The notes below the pieces were generated by a model that had not been told where the DNA came from, did no database searches, and saw nothing but the letters and a program-made list of their open reading frames with translations. A stretch of DNA of 61,249 nucleotides from the NCBI RefSeq assembly GCF_009360615.1, contig NZ_SPEY01000012.1, forward strand, positions 1 through 61,249, in the 5' to 3' direction. Origin of the DNA: Comamonas sp. (lineage in GTDB: Bacteria > Pseudomonadota > Gammaproteobacteria > Burkholderiales > Burkholderiaceae_C). A program made the position numbers and the translations under genes. The stretch's first letter is position 1, and every line of letters starts with the position of its first letter. Shown in pieces: positions 28,667-36,968 of this stretch.

Positions 28667-30283
28667 TCAGGCGACCTCGACCTCGACCAGCGTGGCGCGC
28701 GGGCTGCGCAGGGCATCCTCCAGCACCCGGACCAGATCGGCGGCCTCGGTCACGCGCACGCCGTCGCAGCCCTGGCCCCTGGCCAGGGCCACGAAGTCGA
28801 TGTCGGGCAGGTCCGTGCCTTCGACTTTTTCGCCTTCGCGGTAGCCAAAGACCTTGGAGAAATCCTGCAGCGCCGCGTATCGGCGGTTCTTGACGATGAT
28901 GTAGGTGACGGGCAGCCTCAGGTGGGCCGCGCTCCACAGCGCCTGGATGGCGTACATGGCCGAGCCGTCGCCGATGACGCCGATGACCTTCTTGTCGGGC
29001 CTGGCCAGCGCGATGCCGACCGAGGCAGGAAGGCTGTGTCCCAGGCCGCCGCTGCACATGGTGAAAAAGGTTTCGGCTGCGTAGATGGGCAGGTGGGCCT
29101 GAATCACGGAGCGAGAGCCCGGCGCCTCCTCGACGATGATGCTGTCGCGCGAACGTACCCGGGCCAGCGTGTGCATGAGGAAGGCGTCAGTCATGAGCTG
29201 GCCGGGTTCTGGCGCTTCTGGCGCCGGGATGGCGGGGCGGGGCTGGAGCGCGGTACGCGCACGCGCCGGGGGGCGGGCCAGCAGCTCCTGCACACCCATG
29301 CGGATATTGCCCACGGCCGCGTCGCCCACGGGCGCCCAGGCGGCGATGGCGGGATCTTCGATGAGCTGGAACAGCTGCGTGCCCTCGGCGATGAAGGGGC
29401 CGTGGCCTTCGACGTGGTAGGTGAAGGCCGGTGCGCCGATGACGAAGACCACATCATGGCCCGAGAGCCTGTCCACGATGCGCTCGCGCATGGCTGGCAG
29501 GAAGCCGCCGAACAGCGCATGGTCTTCGGGGAAGCCGCAGCGTCCGCTCATGGGCGCCACGTAGACGCGCGCCTGGTGGCGTTCGGCCAGGGTCTGGACG
29601 GCCTCGAAGGCCTGGCTGCGGTCCACGGCTGCTCCGACCACGAAGGCCGGTGTGCGCGCGCCCTCCAGGGCCTGGCCTATCTTGTCGAGCAGGCGCGGGT
29701 CGGGTCGCGTCTCGAAGCCGACCTCGCGCAGCGTGACGGGCTCGCAGGGCACATCCCAGTCATCGGCAGGAATGGAAACGAAGACGGGGCCGCGCGGCTC
29801 CTGCATGGCGATGTAGTAGGCGCGCGCCAGGGCCTGGGGCACGTCCTCTGCGCGGGCGGGTTCGCAGCTCCACTTCACATAGGGCTTGGGCAGCTCGGCG
29901 GCCTGGTTGGAGTGCAGGAAGGGGTCGAACTGCAGCAGCGAGCGCGTCTGCTGGCCGGCTGTGATGACCATGGGCGTGCGGTTCTTGAAGGCCGTGAAGA
30001 TGTTGGCCATGGCGTGGCCGACGCCGGCAGCGGAATGCAGATTCACGAAGCTGGCATTGCGCGTGGCCTGGGCATAGCCGTCTGCCATGCCCACGACCAC
30101 GGTCTCCTGCAGGCCGAGGATGTAGGAGAAGTCCTCGGGATAGTCGCGGAACAGGGGCAGCTCGGTCGAGCCGGGGTTGCCGAAAATGCGCGTCATGCCC
30201 AGCTTGCGCAGCATCGCTATGACGGCGTGGCGCACGGTGAAGACCTCGGGGGTCTGGGCTTGGGATACGGTGTTGGCTTGCAA
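28667..30283 (-). CDS. mdlC: Benzoylformate decarboxylase-like ThDP enzyme
   Basis: About 538 aa. It is a thiamine-diphosphate decarboxylase with the benzoylformate decarboxylase active site: Ser39 in GNPGSTELP, Glu60 in GLQETVVVG, His83 in NLHSAAG and the His of PEDHALFGG. The cofactor motif is IGDGSAMY...VKNRRY. Benzoylformate (or another aryl 2-keto acid) would give the aldehyde and CO2. Start chosen at TTG 30283, which has AGGAGA 6 bases upstream; an ATG at 30331 would add 16 residues. Substrate is inferred from active-site identity. Confidence 0.85.
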   Translation of the reverse strand: MQANTVSQAQTPEVFTVRHAVIAMLRKLGMTRIFGNPGSTELPLFRDYPEDFSYILGLQETVVVGMADGYAQATRNASFVNLHSAAGVGHAMANIFTAFKNRTPMVITAGQQTRSLLQFDPFLHSNQAAELPKPYVKWSCEPARAEDVPQALARAYYIAMQEPRGPVFVSIPADDWDVPCEPVTLREVGFETRPDPRLLDKIGQALEGARTPAFVVGAAVDRSQAFEAVQTLAERHQARVYVAPMSGRCGFPEDHALFGGFLPAMRERIVDRLSGHDVVFVIGAPAFTYHVEGHGPFIAEGTQLFQLIEDPAIAAWAPVGDAAVGNIRMGVQELLARPPARARTALQPRPAIPAPEAPEPGQLMTDAFLMHTLARVRSRDSIIVEEAPGSRSVIQAHLPIYAAETFFTMCSGGLGHSLPASVGIALARPDKKVIGVIGDGSAMYAIQALWSAAHLRLPVTYIIVKNRRYAALQDFSKVFGYREGEKVEGTDLPDIDFVALARGQGCDGVRVTEAADLVRVLEDALRSPRATLVEVEVA

Positions 30284-30393
30284 AGGAAATCTCCTGGAGG
30301 GGCTGGCACTGCGCCTTGGCTCTGTTGGCATCCATCCTGCCTTCAGGGATAATTTCCAGCAATTGAATAAAGCATCTAAGAGATATTCGTTTT

Positions 30394-31299
30394 ATGGATA
30401 TATCGGGCCTGGACCTCAATCTGCTGCGTGTTTTCGATGCGGTGTTCCGCCACGGCAGCGTCAGTCGTGCCTCGCAGGAGCTGGGCCTGTCCCAGCCCGC
30501 AGCCAGCCAGGCGGTGACACGGTTGCGGCAACTGCTGGGCGATCCACTGTTCGAGCGCATGCATGGAGGCGTGCGCCCGACGCCACGCGCCGAGCGGCTG
30601 GCCCAGGCGGTGAGAACGGCGCTTGCAACCCTGGAAGTGGCTCTGGCGGAGGCGCACACCTTCGACCCCTTGCAGGCCAGTCAGTGCTTTCGCATTCATC
30701 TCAGCGACATCGGCGAAGCACGTTTTCTGCCACCGCTGATGCAGGCCTTGCGACGACGGGCGCCCCACGTGCGGCTGCAAACCCTGCCCATGCCCATGGG
30801 CGAGATTGCCGACGCCCTGGATCGTGGTTCGCTGGACATCGCCATCGGCTTTCTGCCTGGTGTGACGGGCACGCAGCAGAAGGTGTTGCTGTCCGACCGC
30901 TACGCGCTGTTGCTGCGTCAGGGGCATCCGGTCCTCGGGGGACTGAAGTCGCGCAGGCTGGGAGCCGGGCATTTGCGCAGTCTCGACTATGTGGCCGTGC
31001 GATCGCATTCCGAGACCCTGCGCATTCTGCGCAAGCTCGAGCTGCAGGATCAGGTACGCCTGTCGGCGGCGCACTTCATGGCCGTGCCCTCCATCGTGCA
31101 GCAGACGGATCTGGCGGTCGTCATGCCCGCCGAGATTGCCCAGACCTTTGAGGCGCAGGGCGGCTATGTGGTGCTGCAGGCCGACTTGCCCGAGAGTGCC
31201 TTCGATGTATCGCTGCACTGGAGCTGGCGCTTCGCCAGGGAGCCTGCAAACCAGTGGCTGCGGGAGCTGGTCAGCGATGTGTTCCGGCAGCGCCGATAG
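30394..31299 (+). CDS. LysR-family transcriptional regulator
   Basis: 301 aa. The N-terminal HTH is GSVSRASQELGLSQPAASQAVTRLRQLLGDPLF, followed by a periplasmic-binding-type effector domain of NodD/NahR subtype (opening LDLNLLRVFDAV). It is divergent from the mdlC-like operon with about 110 bp between; that gap holds GAATA-N14-TATTC, a possible LysR site. It most likely activates the operon with a pathway acid as coinducer. Confidence 0.9.
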   Translation: MDISGLDLNLLRVFDAVFRHGSVSRASQELGLSQPAASQAVTRLRQLLGDPLFERMHGGVRPTPRAERLAQAVRTALATLEVALAEAHTFDPLQASQCFRIHLSDIGEARFLPPLMQALRRRAPHVRLQTLPMPMGEIADALDRGSLDIAIGFLPGVTGTQQKVLLSDRYALLLRQGHPVLGGLKSRRLGAGHLRSLDYVAVRSHSETLRILRKLELQDQVRLSAAHFMAVPSIVQQTDLAVVMPAEIAQTFEAQGGYVVLQADLPESAFDVSLHWSWRFAREPANQWLRELVSDVFRQRR

Positions 31300-31385
31300 C
31301 GTACCCGGGTCATCCCGAGGCTCCGGCGCTTGCCCGTCGCGTGAGGCCGCTGTCTCCCTGCCGGGCGTCCCGCAGGGGGCAACAC

Positions 31386-31420
31386 GCAAAAAACGCCAGG
31401 CTTTTCAGGCTCTGGCGTTT
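31386..31420. terminator. Bidirectional terminator between LysR and MFS genes
   Basis: AAACGCCAG (31391-31399) pairs with CTGGCGTTT (31412-31420). On minus it is followed by six Ts, so it is strongest for the MFS gene, with weaker use for the LysR gene. Confidence 0.85.
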
Positions 31421-31445
31421 CATGGGTCTTCGGTGACAGCGTGCG

Positions 31446-32702
31446 TTACTGAAGCTCCCGGCCCTTGAGCTCGGGAATCAGAAACACCGTGGCCAGCATG
31501 TCCAGCACATAGATGGCTGCCAGCAGCGCAATCGCCACCTGGAAGGAGTAGGCCATGGCCAGCGCACCGATGACGACCGGGCCCAGGCCGCCGACGGCGC
31601 GGCCGATGTTGAACAGCACGTTCTGCGCGGTGGCGCGGGCTTCGGTGGGATAGGCTTCGCTGATGACGGCACCATAGCCGCCCATCATGCCGTTGACACA
31701 CAGGCCCATGATGGCTCCCACCCACAGCATGGCCGTGGCATCGGTGAGCTGGGAATAGGCCAGCACCGAGATCACGGAACCGACCTGGAAGATCAGGAAA
31801 GTGGGCTTGCGGCCGATGCGGTCGGCCAGCTGGCCGAAGACCCAGATACCCAGCGACATGCCGATGATGGTGACGGCCGTCCACACCGACGACTTGGTCA
31901 GGCTGAAGCCCATCTGCTTGGACAGAAAGCTGGGCATCCAGATCATGATGCCGTAGTAGCCGAAGTTCTGCACCGAGGTCAGCACGATCACGCCCAGGCT
32001 GATCCTGCGCGTGGCCTTGTCCTTCATCAGCAGCTTCAGGCATTGCATGGCCGAGGGTTGTTCCTTCTTGCTGCGTGCCACGAACACTTCGGGTTCATGC
32101 AGCTTGTTGCGGATGACCCAGGCCACGACCGCAGGAATCACGCCGACCAGAAACATGCCGCGCCAGCCGATGGAAGGCAGCAGCAGCGGGGTCAACATGG
32201 CTGCGCCCAGCACGCCCAGCTGCCAGCCCAGCGCCACATAGGACGAGACGCGTGCGCGATGGCGTGCGGGCCAGGCTTCGGCGGCCAGGGCCATGCCGAT
32301 GCCGAACTCTCCCCCTAGGCCGATGCCGGCAATGGTGCGGTAGATCAGCAAGTCCCAATAGCCTTGTGCAAAAGCGCACAGGCCCGTGAAGACGGCAAAC
32401 AGCACAATCGTCCAGGTCAGCACGCGGATGCGGCCGTATTTGTCGCTGAGCATGCCGAAGACGATGCCGCCGAAGACGGCGCCGATCAAGGTCCAGGTCA
32501 CGAGAGAGCCGGCCTGGCCGGGCGTGAGGTTCAGATCCTTGGAGATGGCCGAGAGCATGAAGCCCAGAATCAGAAGGTCAAAGCCGTCCATGGCATAGCC
32601 GACGGCCGAACCCATGAGTGCTTTCCAGCTGTATCCGTTGACTTCTGTGGGAGCGGCGGGCGCGGCTATGCCTGCCACGACGCCTGTGGTTTGTGTGGTC
32701 AC
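31446..32702 (-). CDS. MFS transporter, aromatic-acid/carboxylate proton symporter type
   Basis: 418 aa, twelve helices. The AMDGFDLLILGFML segment in helix 1 and GMLSDKYGRIRVL between helices 2 and 3 are hallmarks of AAHS/MHS symporters that import carboxylated substrates. Start taken at GTG 32702 (VTTQTTG), with AAGGA 8 bases upstream; the open frame before it is not protein-like. It is convergent with the LysR gene and could supply the substrate of the mdlC-like cluster, though it is a separate transcription unit. Confidence 0.85.
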   Translation of the reverse strand: MTTQTTGVVAGIAAPAAPTEVNGYSWKALMGSAVGYAMDGFDLLILGFMLSAISKDLNLTPGQAGSLVTWTLIGAVFGGIVFGMLSDKYGRIRVLTWTIVLFAVFTGLCAFAQGYWDLLIYRTIAGIGLGGEFGIGMALAAEAWPARHRARVSSYVALGWQLGVLGAAMLTPLLLPSIGWRGMFLVGVIPAVVAWVIRNKLHEPEVFVARSKKEQPSAMQCLKLLMKDKATRRISLGVIVLTSVQNFGYYGIMIWMPSFLSKQMGFSLTKSSVWTAVTIIGMSLGIWVFGQLADRIGRKPTFLIFQVGSVISVLAYSQLTDATAMLWVGAIMGLCVNGMMGGYGAVISEAYPTEARATAQNVLFNIGRAVGGLGPVVIGALAMAYSFQVAIALLAAIYVLDMLATVFLIPELKGRELQ

Positions 32703-32942
32703 GGGAGAGTCCTTGAGCGAATGCGGACTTTGGGTGCCTGCTGGCCGGCTTCTGCAGAAAAAAGCCGGCCCTCGCTGGGCGCAAGACCAGCGCGCGGGCA
32801 CGCAGCGTGCGTGCGGCATCCTTGAGGTGCAACGGGCACGAAAAAGTCCTTGAAGGGGAGTTTGAGCGGCTGGAGCATGGCGGCGCGATCTGCGCTGATT
32901 TCTGCAGGGCAGAAAGGGCAGTGCGGCGCCATGTCGCCTCTG

Positions 32943-32981
32943 TAAAAAGCGAAAAGCCCCAGCTGCGTGAGCAACTGGGGC
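32943..32981 (-). terminator. Terminator of tRNA-Met copy 1
   Basis: On minus, GCCCCAG...CTGGGGC forms a 10-bp stem with one wobble and a TCAC loop, followed by TTTTCGCTTTTT. Confidence 0.85.
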
Positions 32982-32988
32982 CTGGATT

Positions 32989-33065
32989 TGGTGGTCGTAG
33001 CGGGACTCGAACCTGCGACATCAGCATTATGAATGCTGCGCTCTAACCAACTGAGCTATACGACC
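32989..33065 (-). tRNA. tRNA-Met (CAU), elongator type, copy 1
   Basis: 77 nt including encoded CCA. The acceptor stem is GGTCGTA/TACGACC, the D-arm GCTCAGTTGGTTAGAGC, and the anticodon loop TTCATAA gives CAU. The T-stem has the A-C mismatch also found in E. coli elongator tRNA-Met, and the acceptor pairs at position 1, unlike initiator tRNA. The 32-bp sequence differences expected of tRNA-Ile2 (CAU) are not obvious, but lysidine modification cannot be judged by eye. Confidence 0.92.
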
Positions 33066-33078
33066 GACAGCCCGCAAT

Positions 33079-33108
33079 TGTATAGGAAGAAATGGCCTTG
33101 GCAGCCAA
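33079..33108 (-). promoter_or_regulatory. Promoter of tRNA-Met copy 1
   Basis: On minus, TTGGCT (33103-33108) and TATACA (33079-33084) are 18 bases apart, ending 13 bp before the tRNA. A sigma-70 promoter is likely. Confidence 0.6.
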
Positions 33109-33153
33109 GCTGGGAATTTTTGTGCGCAGACTGCAGAGAGCGTTGCGGCAAAG

Positions 33154-33187
33154 AAAAAACCGCAGTGCTTTTGCAAACACTGCGGTT
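33154..33187 (-). terminator. Terminator of tRNA-Met copy 2
   Basis: On minus, AACCGCAGTG and CACTGCGGTT form a perfect 10-bp stem with a 10-base loop followed by TTTTC. It lies 6 bp after the tRNA. Confidence 0.9.
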
Positions 33188-33193
33188 CCTGTC

Positions 33194-33270
33194 TGGTGGT
33201 CGTAGCGGGACTCGAACCTGCGACATCAGCATTATGAATGCTGCGCTCTAACCAACTGAGCTATACGACC
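33194..33270 (-). tRNA. tRNA-Met (CAU), elongator type, copy 2
   Basis: Identical over all 77 nt to copy 1, again with encoded CCA. The two copies are 128 bp apart, same strand, and each has its own promoter and terminator, so they are a recent duplication under independent transcription or maintained by gene conversion. Confidence 0.92.
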
Positions 33271-33280
33271 GAAGACAGCG

Positions 33281-33307
33281 ATTATATGCAAAAAATGTCG
33301 GGTTCAA
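33281..33307 (-). promoter_or_regulatory. Promoter of tRNA-Met copy 2
   Basis: On minus, TTGAAC (33302-33307) and consensus TATAAT (33281-33286) are 15 bases apart; a 16-17 base spacer results if the -35 is read one or two bases earlier. It lies 10 bp before the tRNA. Confidence 0.7.
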
Positions 33308-33344
33308 GTGAATCGCCAAAATTTTCTTGCGAAAAATCCGGCGT

Positions 33345-34124
33345 TCACTGATGGGTGAAGTGAGCGGGGCGCTTGTTCACGAAGGCATCCATGCCTTCCT
33401 TCTGGTCCTGGGTGGCAAACAGGGCATGGAACAGGCGACGCTCGAACATCACGCCATCGGACAGTCCGCTCTCGAAGGCGCGGTTCACGGACTCCTTGGC
33501 AGCCATGACGGCCAGCTGGGAGAAGCCGCTGATGATGATGGCGGCGCCCAGCGTCTCTTCCATGAGCTTGTCAAAAGGCACGACGCGGCTGACCAGGCCG
33601 GCACGCTCGGCTTCCGTGGCGTCCATCATGCGGGCCGTCAGGGCCATGTCCATGGCCTTGGACTTGCCCACGGCACGCGGCAGGCGCTGCGTGCCGCCGG
33701 CACCGGGAATCACGCCCAGCTTGATTTCGGGCTGGCCGAACTTGGCATTGTCGGCGGCGATGATGAAGTCGCACATCATCGCCAGCTCGCAGCCACCGCC
33801 CAGGGCAAAGCCGCTGACGGCGGCAATCACCGGCTTGCGGATGCTGCGAATGGTTTCCCAGTTGCGCGTGATGTAGTCGCCGCCGTAGGCGTCGGCAAAG
33901 CTGTACTTGGCCATGGCACCGATGTCTGCACCGGCGGCAAAAGCACGTTCGCTGCCGGTGATGATCATGCAGCCAATGCTTTTGTCGGCATCGAACTTCC
34001 TGAGTGCATCGCCCAGTTCGTCCATGAGCTGGTCGTTCAGCGCATTGAGCTGCTTGGGACGGTTCAGCGTGATGATGCCGACTTTTTCCGCTTCCACGCG
34101 GACTTCGATGGTTTCGTAGGCCAA
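33345..34124 (-). CDS. Enoyl-CoA hydratase/isomerase
   Basis: 259 aa, crotonase fold. It hydrates trans-2-enoyl-CoA in beta-oxidation or CoA-linked aromatic breakdown. The oxyanion-hole segments [10 protein letters not shown] and [15 protein letters not shown] and the region [17 protein letters not shown], carrying the second catalytic Glu, are intact. The start is TTG at 34122-34124 with AGGAGA 5-6 bases upstream; no ATG is available in the conserved region. It stands as a single gene, so the pathway cannot be told; the sequence is close to PaaF/short-chain types. Confidence 0.9.
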   Translation of the reverse strand: MAYETIEVRVEAEKVGIITLNRPKQLNALNDQLMDELGDALRKFDADKSIGCMIITGSERAFAAGADIGAMAKYSFADAYGGDYITRNWETIRSIRKPVIAAVSGFALGGGCELAMMCDFIIAADNAKFGQPEIKLGVIPGAGGTQRLPRAVGKSKAMDMALTARMMDATEAERAGLVSRVVPFDKLMEETLGAAIIISGFSQLAVMAAKESVNRAFESGLSDGVMFERRLFHALFATQDQKEGMDAFVNKRPAHFTHQ

Positions 34125-34221
34125 GTTTGTCTCCTGCTAAAGAATGAAACGCTGCTGCCAAGAATAACCGCTGAGTCTGGCTGCCGGCTGTCGCGCAGCA
34201 GCGCCACCTTGGAGGTCTGGT

Positions 34222-36039
34222 TCACGCCGCAATGCCCGTCAGCCAGCGCTCTGCGGCGCCCTTGTCGCTGATTTCAAGCCCCAGATTGTGGGTGGGGCTG
34301 GCGCTATCTGCATCCTCGCTGGCGGTTTTGGCGAGCAGGCCGTCCAGCTTCAGCGTCAGCTGCAGAATCTGCTGATCGCGGGCCACCCAGGCCGTGAGCC
34401 GATCGGCACCGGCCGCGTACAGCGACACATCGTCCAGCTTGCTGATGCGCCAGCACTGGTCATTGACGTCAACGGCCAGCCACTCGTCTGCCGCCATCAT
34501 GCCGGCCTGCTCGGCCGCGCCACCGCGCAGCACGGTCTTGATCTGGACGCTGTGGTTCTCCTGCACCCGTAGACCCAGCTTCTGCGCCAGCTGTGCAGGC
34601 TCGGTCTTGCTCTTGACGCCGTGCTGCTCCAGCAGTTCGCGCAGGGGCAGCTCGCCGGTGGAGTGCACCCAGGTGCGGAGCTGTGCGGCAATGTCGGGGC
34701 TGCCCACTTCGCCGACCACGGCCAGCACGTCGGCTTCGCTGATGGGGCCGCCCGCGCTTTGGTGCCACAGGCTGCGCATCACCTCGTCCAGGCTGCCCGT
34801 GCCATTGGCGCGCAGGGCCAGATCCAGACACAGGGCGACCAGCGAGCCCTTGGTGTAGTAGCTGACCGTGTGATTGGCGGTGTTCTCGTCCTGGCGGTAG
34901 TACTTGACCCAGGCATCGAAGCTGGCCTCAGCCACGGACTGGACCAGGCGGCCCGGCGTCTGCAGCACCTGGTTGATGGTGCGCGCGAGGAGCTTGAGGT
35001 ACTGGCTGTTGTCCAGCAGTCCGGCCCGGCGCAGGAACAGGTCGTCGTAATAGCTGGTAAAGCCTTCGAAGAACCACAGCAGCTCGGTGTAGTTCTCCTG
35101 CTCGTAATCGTAGCGGGCCAGTTCGGCCGGGCGCAGGCGCTTGACGTTCCAGGTGTGGAAGTACTCGTGGCTGATCAGGCCCAGCAGGGTGTTGTAGCCT
35201 TCGCCGGCCCTGGCCTCACCCTTGCGCGGCAGATCGCGGCGACCGCAGATCAGCGCCGTGCTGTTGCGGTGCTCCAGGCCGCCATAGTTGTCATCCACCA
35301 CGTTGAGCATGAAGACATAGCGATCCATGGGCGGCCGGCTGCCGTCGGCATGCCAGAAGGCGATCTCGGCTTCGCAGATCTTTTTCGTATCGGCCAGCAG
35401 GCGCTCGCCATCAAAGCTGGGTGCGGCACCGGCGACCACAAATTCATGGGGCACGCCGCCGGCTTCAAAGCTGCCGCGCCAGAACCGCCCCATTTCGACG
35501 GGGCAGTCCACCAGCTCATCGTAGTGGGCGGCCTGGTAGAGACCGAAGCCGTTGGCGTCGACCTGTGCCGGCTTCAGGCCGGTGGCCACCTGCCAGCCCT
35601 CGGTGGCGGCGCTGCCAAGCAGCTCCAGCGCATGGGGGTGCTCTTCCAGGCCATGCACGCGCAGGCACAGGCTGGTGCCGTTGAAGAAACCGCGGCGGCG
35701 ATCCAGCCAGGCCGTGCGCACCGAGGTGTCATAGGCGCAAACCTGATAGCTGACAATGCATGCTGAGTCTGCGTTGCAGGCAATTTTCCATTGATTTTTG
35801 CTGAGTTGTTGAACGGCCACGGGCTGGTCGTTCTGCACGGCTCTCAAGCCTTGCAGGTTCTTGGAGAACTCGCGCACCAGATAGCTGCCAGGAATCCACA
35901 CCGGCAGCGACAGCAGCAGCTGCGCCGTGGGCCGGGCGATATGCAGCTGCACATCGAAAAGATGGGCGTCCACCGCGCTGGCCTGCACGACGAAGCGGAT
36001 GTCGGGGCGAATGCCGGATGTGTTGAGAACAGAGGTCAT
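34222..36039 (-). CDS. M61 family metallopeptidase (glycyl aminopeptidase-like) with PDZ domain
   Basis: 605 aa, no signal peptide, so cytosolic. The M61 N-terminal beta domain spans about 10-180. Zinc site: His291-Glu-x2-His295 in LISHEYFHTWNVKR, third ligand Glu325 in FFEGFTSYYDD. A PDZ domain lies near 490-560 (LRVQENHSVQIKTVLRGGAAEQAGM). Members cleave N-terminal glycine or alanine from peptides. Start ATG 36039 has GGAG 5 bases upstream. Confidence 0.92.
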   Translation of the reverse strand: MTSVLNTSGIRPDIRFVVQASAVDAHLFDVQLHIARPTAQLLLSLPVWIPGSYLVREFSKNLQGLRAVQNDQPVAVQQLSKNQWKIACNADSACIVSYQVCAYDTSVRTAWLDRRRGFFNGTSLCLRVHGLEEHPHALELLGSAATEGWQVATGLKPAQVDANGFGLYQAAHYDELVDCPVEMGRFWRGSFEAGGVPHEFVVAGAAPSFDGERLLADTKKICEAEIAFWHADGSRPPMDRYVFMLNVVDDNYGGLEHRNSTALICGRRDLPRKGEARAGEGYNTLLGLISHEYFHTWNVKRLRPAELARYDYEQENYTELLWFFEGFTSYYDDLFLRRAGLLDNSQYLKLLARTINQVLQTPGRLVQSVAEASFDAWVKYYRQDENTANHTVSYYTKGSLVALCLDLALRANGTGSLDEVMRSLWHQSAGGPISEADVLAVVGEVGSPDIAAQLRTWVHSTGELPLRELLEQHGVKSKTEPAQLAQKLGLRVQENHSVQIKTVLRGGAAEQAGMMAADEWLAVDVNDQCWRISKLDDVSLYAAGADRLTAWVARDQQILQLTLKLDGLLAKTASEDADSASPTHNLGLEISDKGAAERWLTGIAA

Positions 36040-36133
36040 GGCAGCTCCAGAAATGCAGGCCGGAGCATGCGGACCTACCGCAGCACGCCTGAAACGGCAT
36101 CAGGTGCGCGCTGCTCCGGCAATAAGACAGGGA

Positions 36134-36841
36134 TTACTTGGCGGCGGCCAGATGCTTCTCGACTTCGGCAGCCGAGATGGCGCCGGGCACGCGCACATTG
36201 TTGGAGAAGATCACGGTGGGGGTGCCGGTGATCTTGTACTTGCGGCCGAAGGCCAGATTGCGCTGGATGGCAGCGGGGTCGCACTGGGCGGCAGCGGCGT
36301 TCTTGCTGTTCAGCATCTGCTCCTGCCAGGCCTTGGCCTGATCCTTGGCGCACCAGATGTTGCGCGACTTCTCGGCCGAGTCGGGGCTCAGGATGGGATA
36401 GAGGAACAGATAGATGGTGACGTTGTCCACGCTCTGCAGGTCTTTTTCAAAGCGCTTGCAGTAGCCGCAGTTCGGGTCTTCGAACACGGCCATCTTGCGC
36501 TCGCCCTTGCCATGCACGATGGTGATGGCGTCCTTGAAGGGCAGTTGCTTGAAGTCCACGGCCGTGAGCTGTGTCATGCGGTCTTCGGTCAGGTTGCGGC
36601 GTGCCTTGGTGTCGATCAGTTCGCCCTGGATCAGATAGTTGCCCTTGGCATCGGTGTAGAAGATGTCCGTGCCCACGCGCACTTCGTACAGACCGCTCAT
36701 GGGAGTGGAGCGCACCTCGTCGATCTTCTCGAGCTGGGGAATGCGCTCGGTCAGCGTCTTCTTGAGGTTGGCGTCCTGGGCGTGCACGCTCAGGCCGAAG
36801 GTCAGGCTGGCGGAGGCCAGCAGGCAGGCAACAAGTTTCAT
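36134..36841 (-). CDS. dsbC: Thiol:disulfide interchange protein DsbC
   Basis: 235 aa with a Sec signal ending SVHA. It isomerises wrong disulfides in periplasmic proteins and is kept reduced by DsbD. The thioredoxin motif is CGYC at 125-128, cis-Pro in TGTPTVIF, and a second cysteine pair (Cys162/Cys185 area: IWCAKDQ, AAQCDP) matches the structural disulfide of DsbC. The N-terminal dimerisation domain is present (ERIPQLEKIDEVRST). Start ATG 36841; an open extension upstream lacks a signal peptide. Confidence 0.94.
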   Translation of the reverse strand: MKLVACLLASASLTFGLSVHAQDANLKKTLTERIPQLEKIDEVRSTPMSGLYEVRVGTDIFYTDAKGNYLIQGELIDTKARRNLTEDRMTQLTAVDFKQLPFKDAITIVHGKGERKMAVFEDPNCGYCKRFEKDLQSVDNVTIYLFLYPILSPDSAEKSRNIWCAKDQAKAWQEQMLNSKNAAAAQCDPAAIQRNLAFGRKYKITGTPTVIFSNNVRVPGAISAAEVEKHLAAAK

Positions 36842-36968
36842 GGGTGATGTCTTGGCTGCAGCAGACTGCAGCGCGAAAGGATTGAAGTCGGCTGCCATGC
36901 ACGGTACCTGGATGGCAGATCTGTTGCTTGGAGTGCGGGCCGCGCCAAGGGTTCCCCGAGCCTGCTTC

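Noticed and set aside
27740..30352. 870-codon open frame on plus across the panE-like and mdlC-like genes
   Set aside because: It spans two clear minus-strand genes and the gap between them and has low-complexity composition; a shadow frame.
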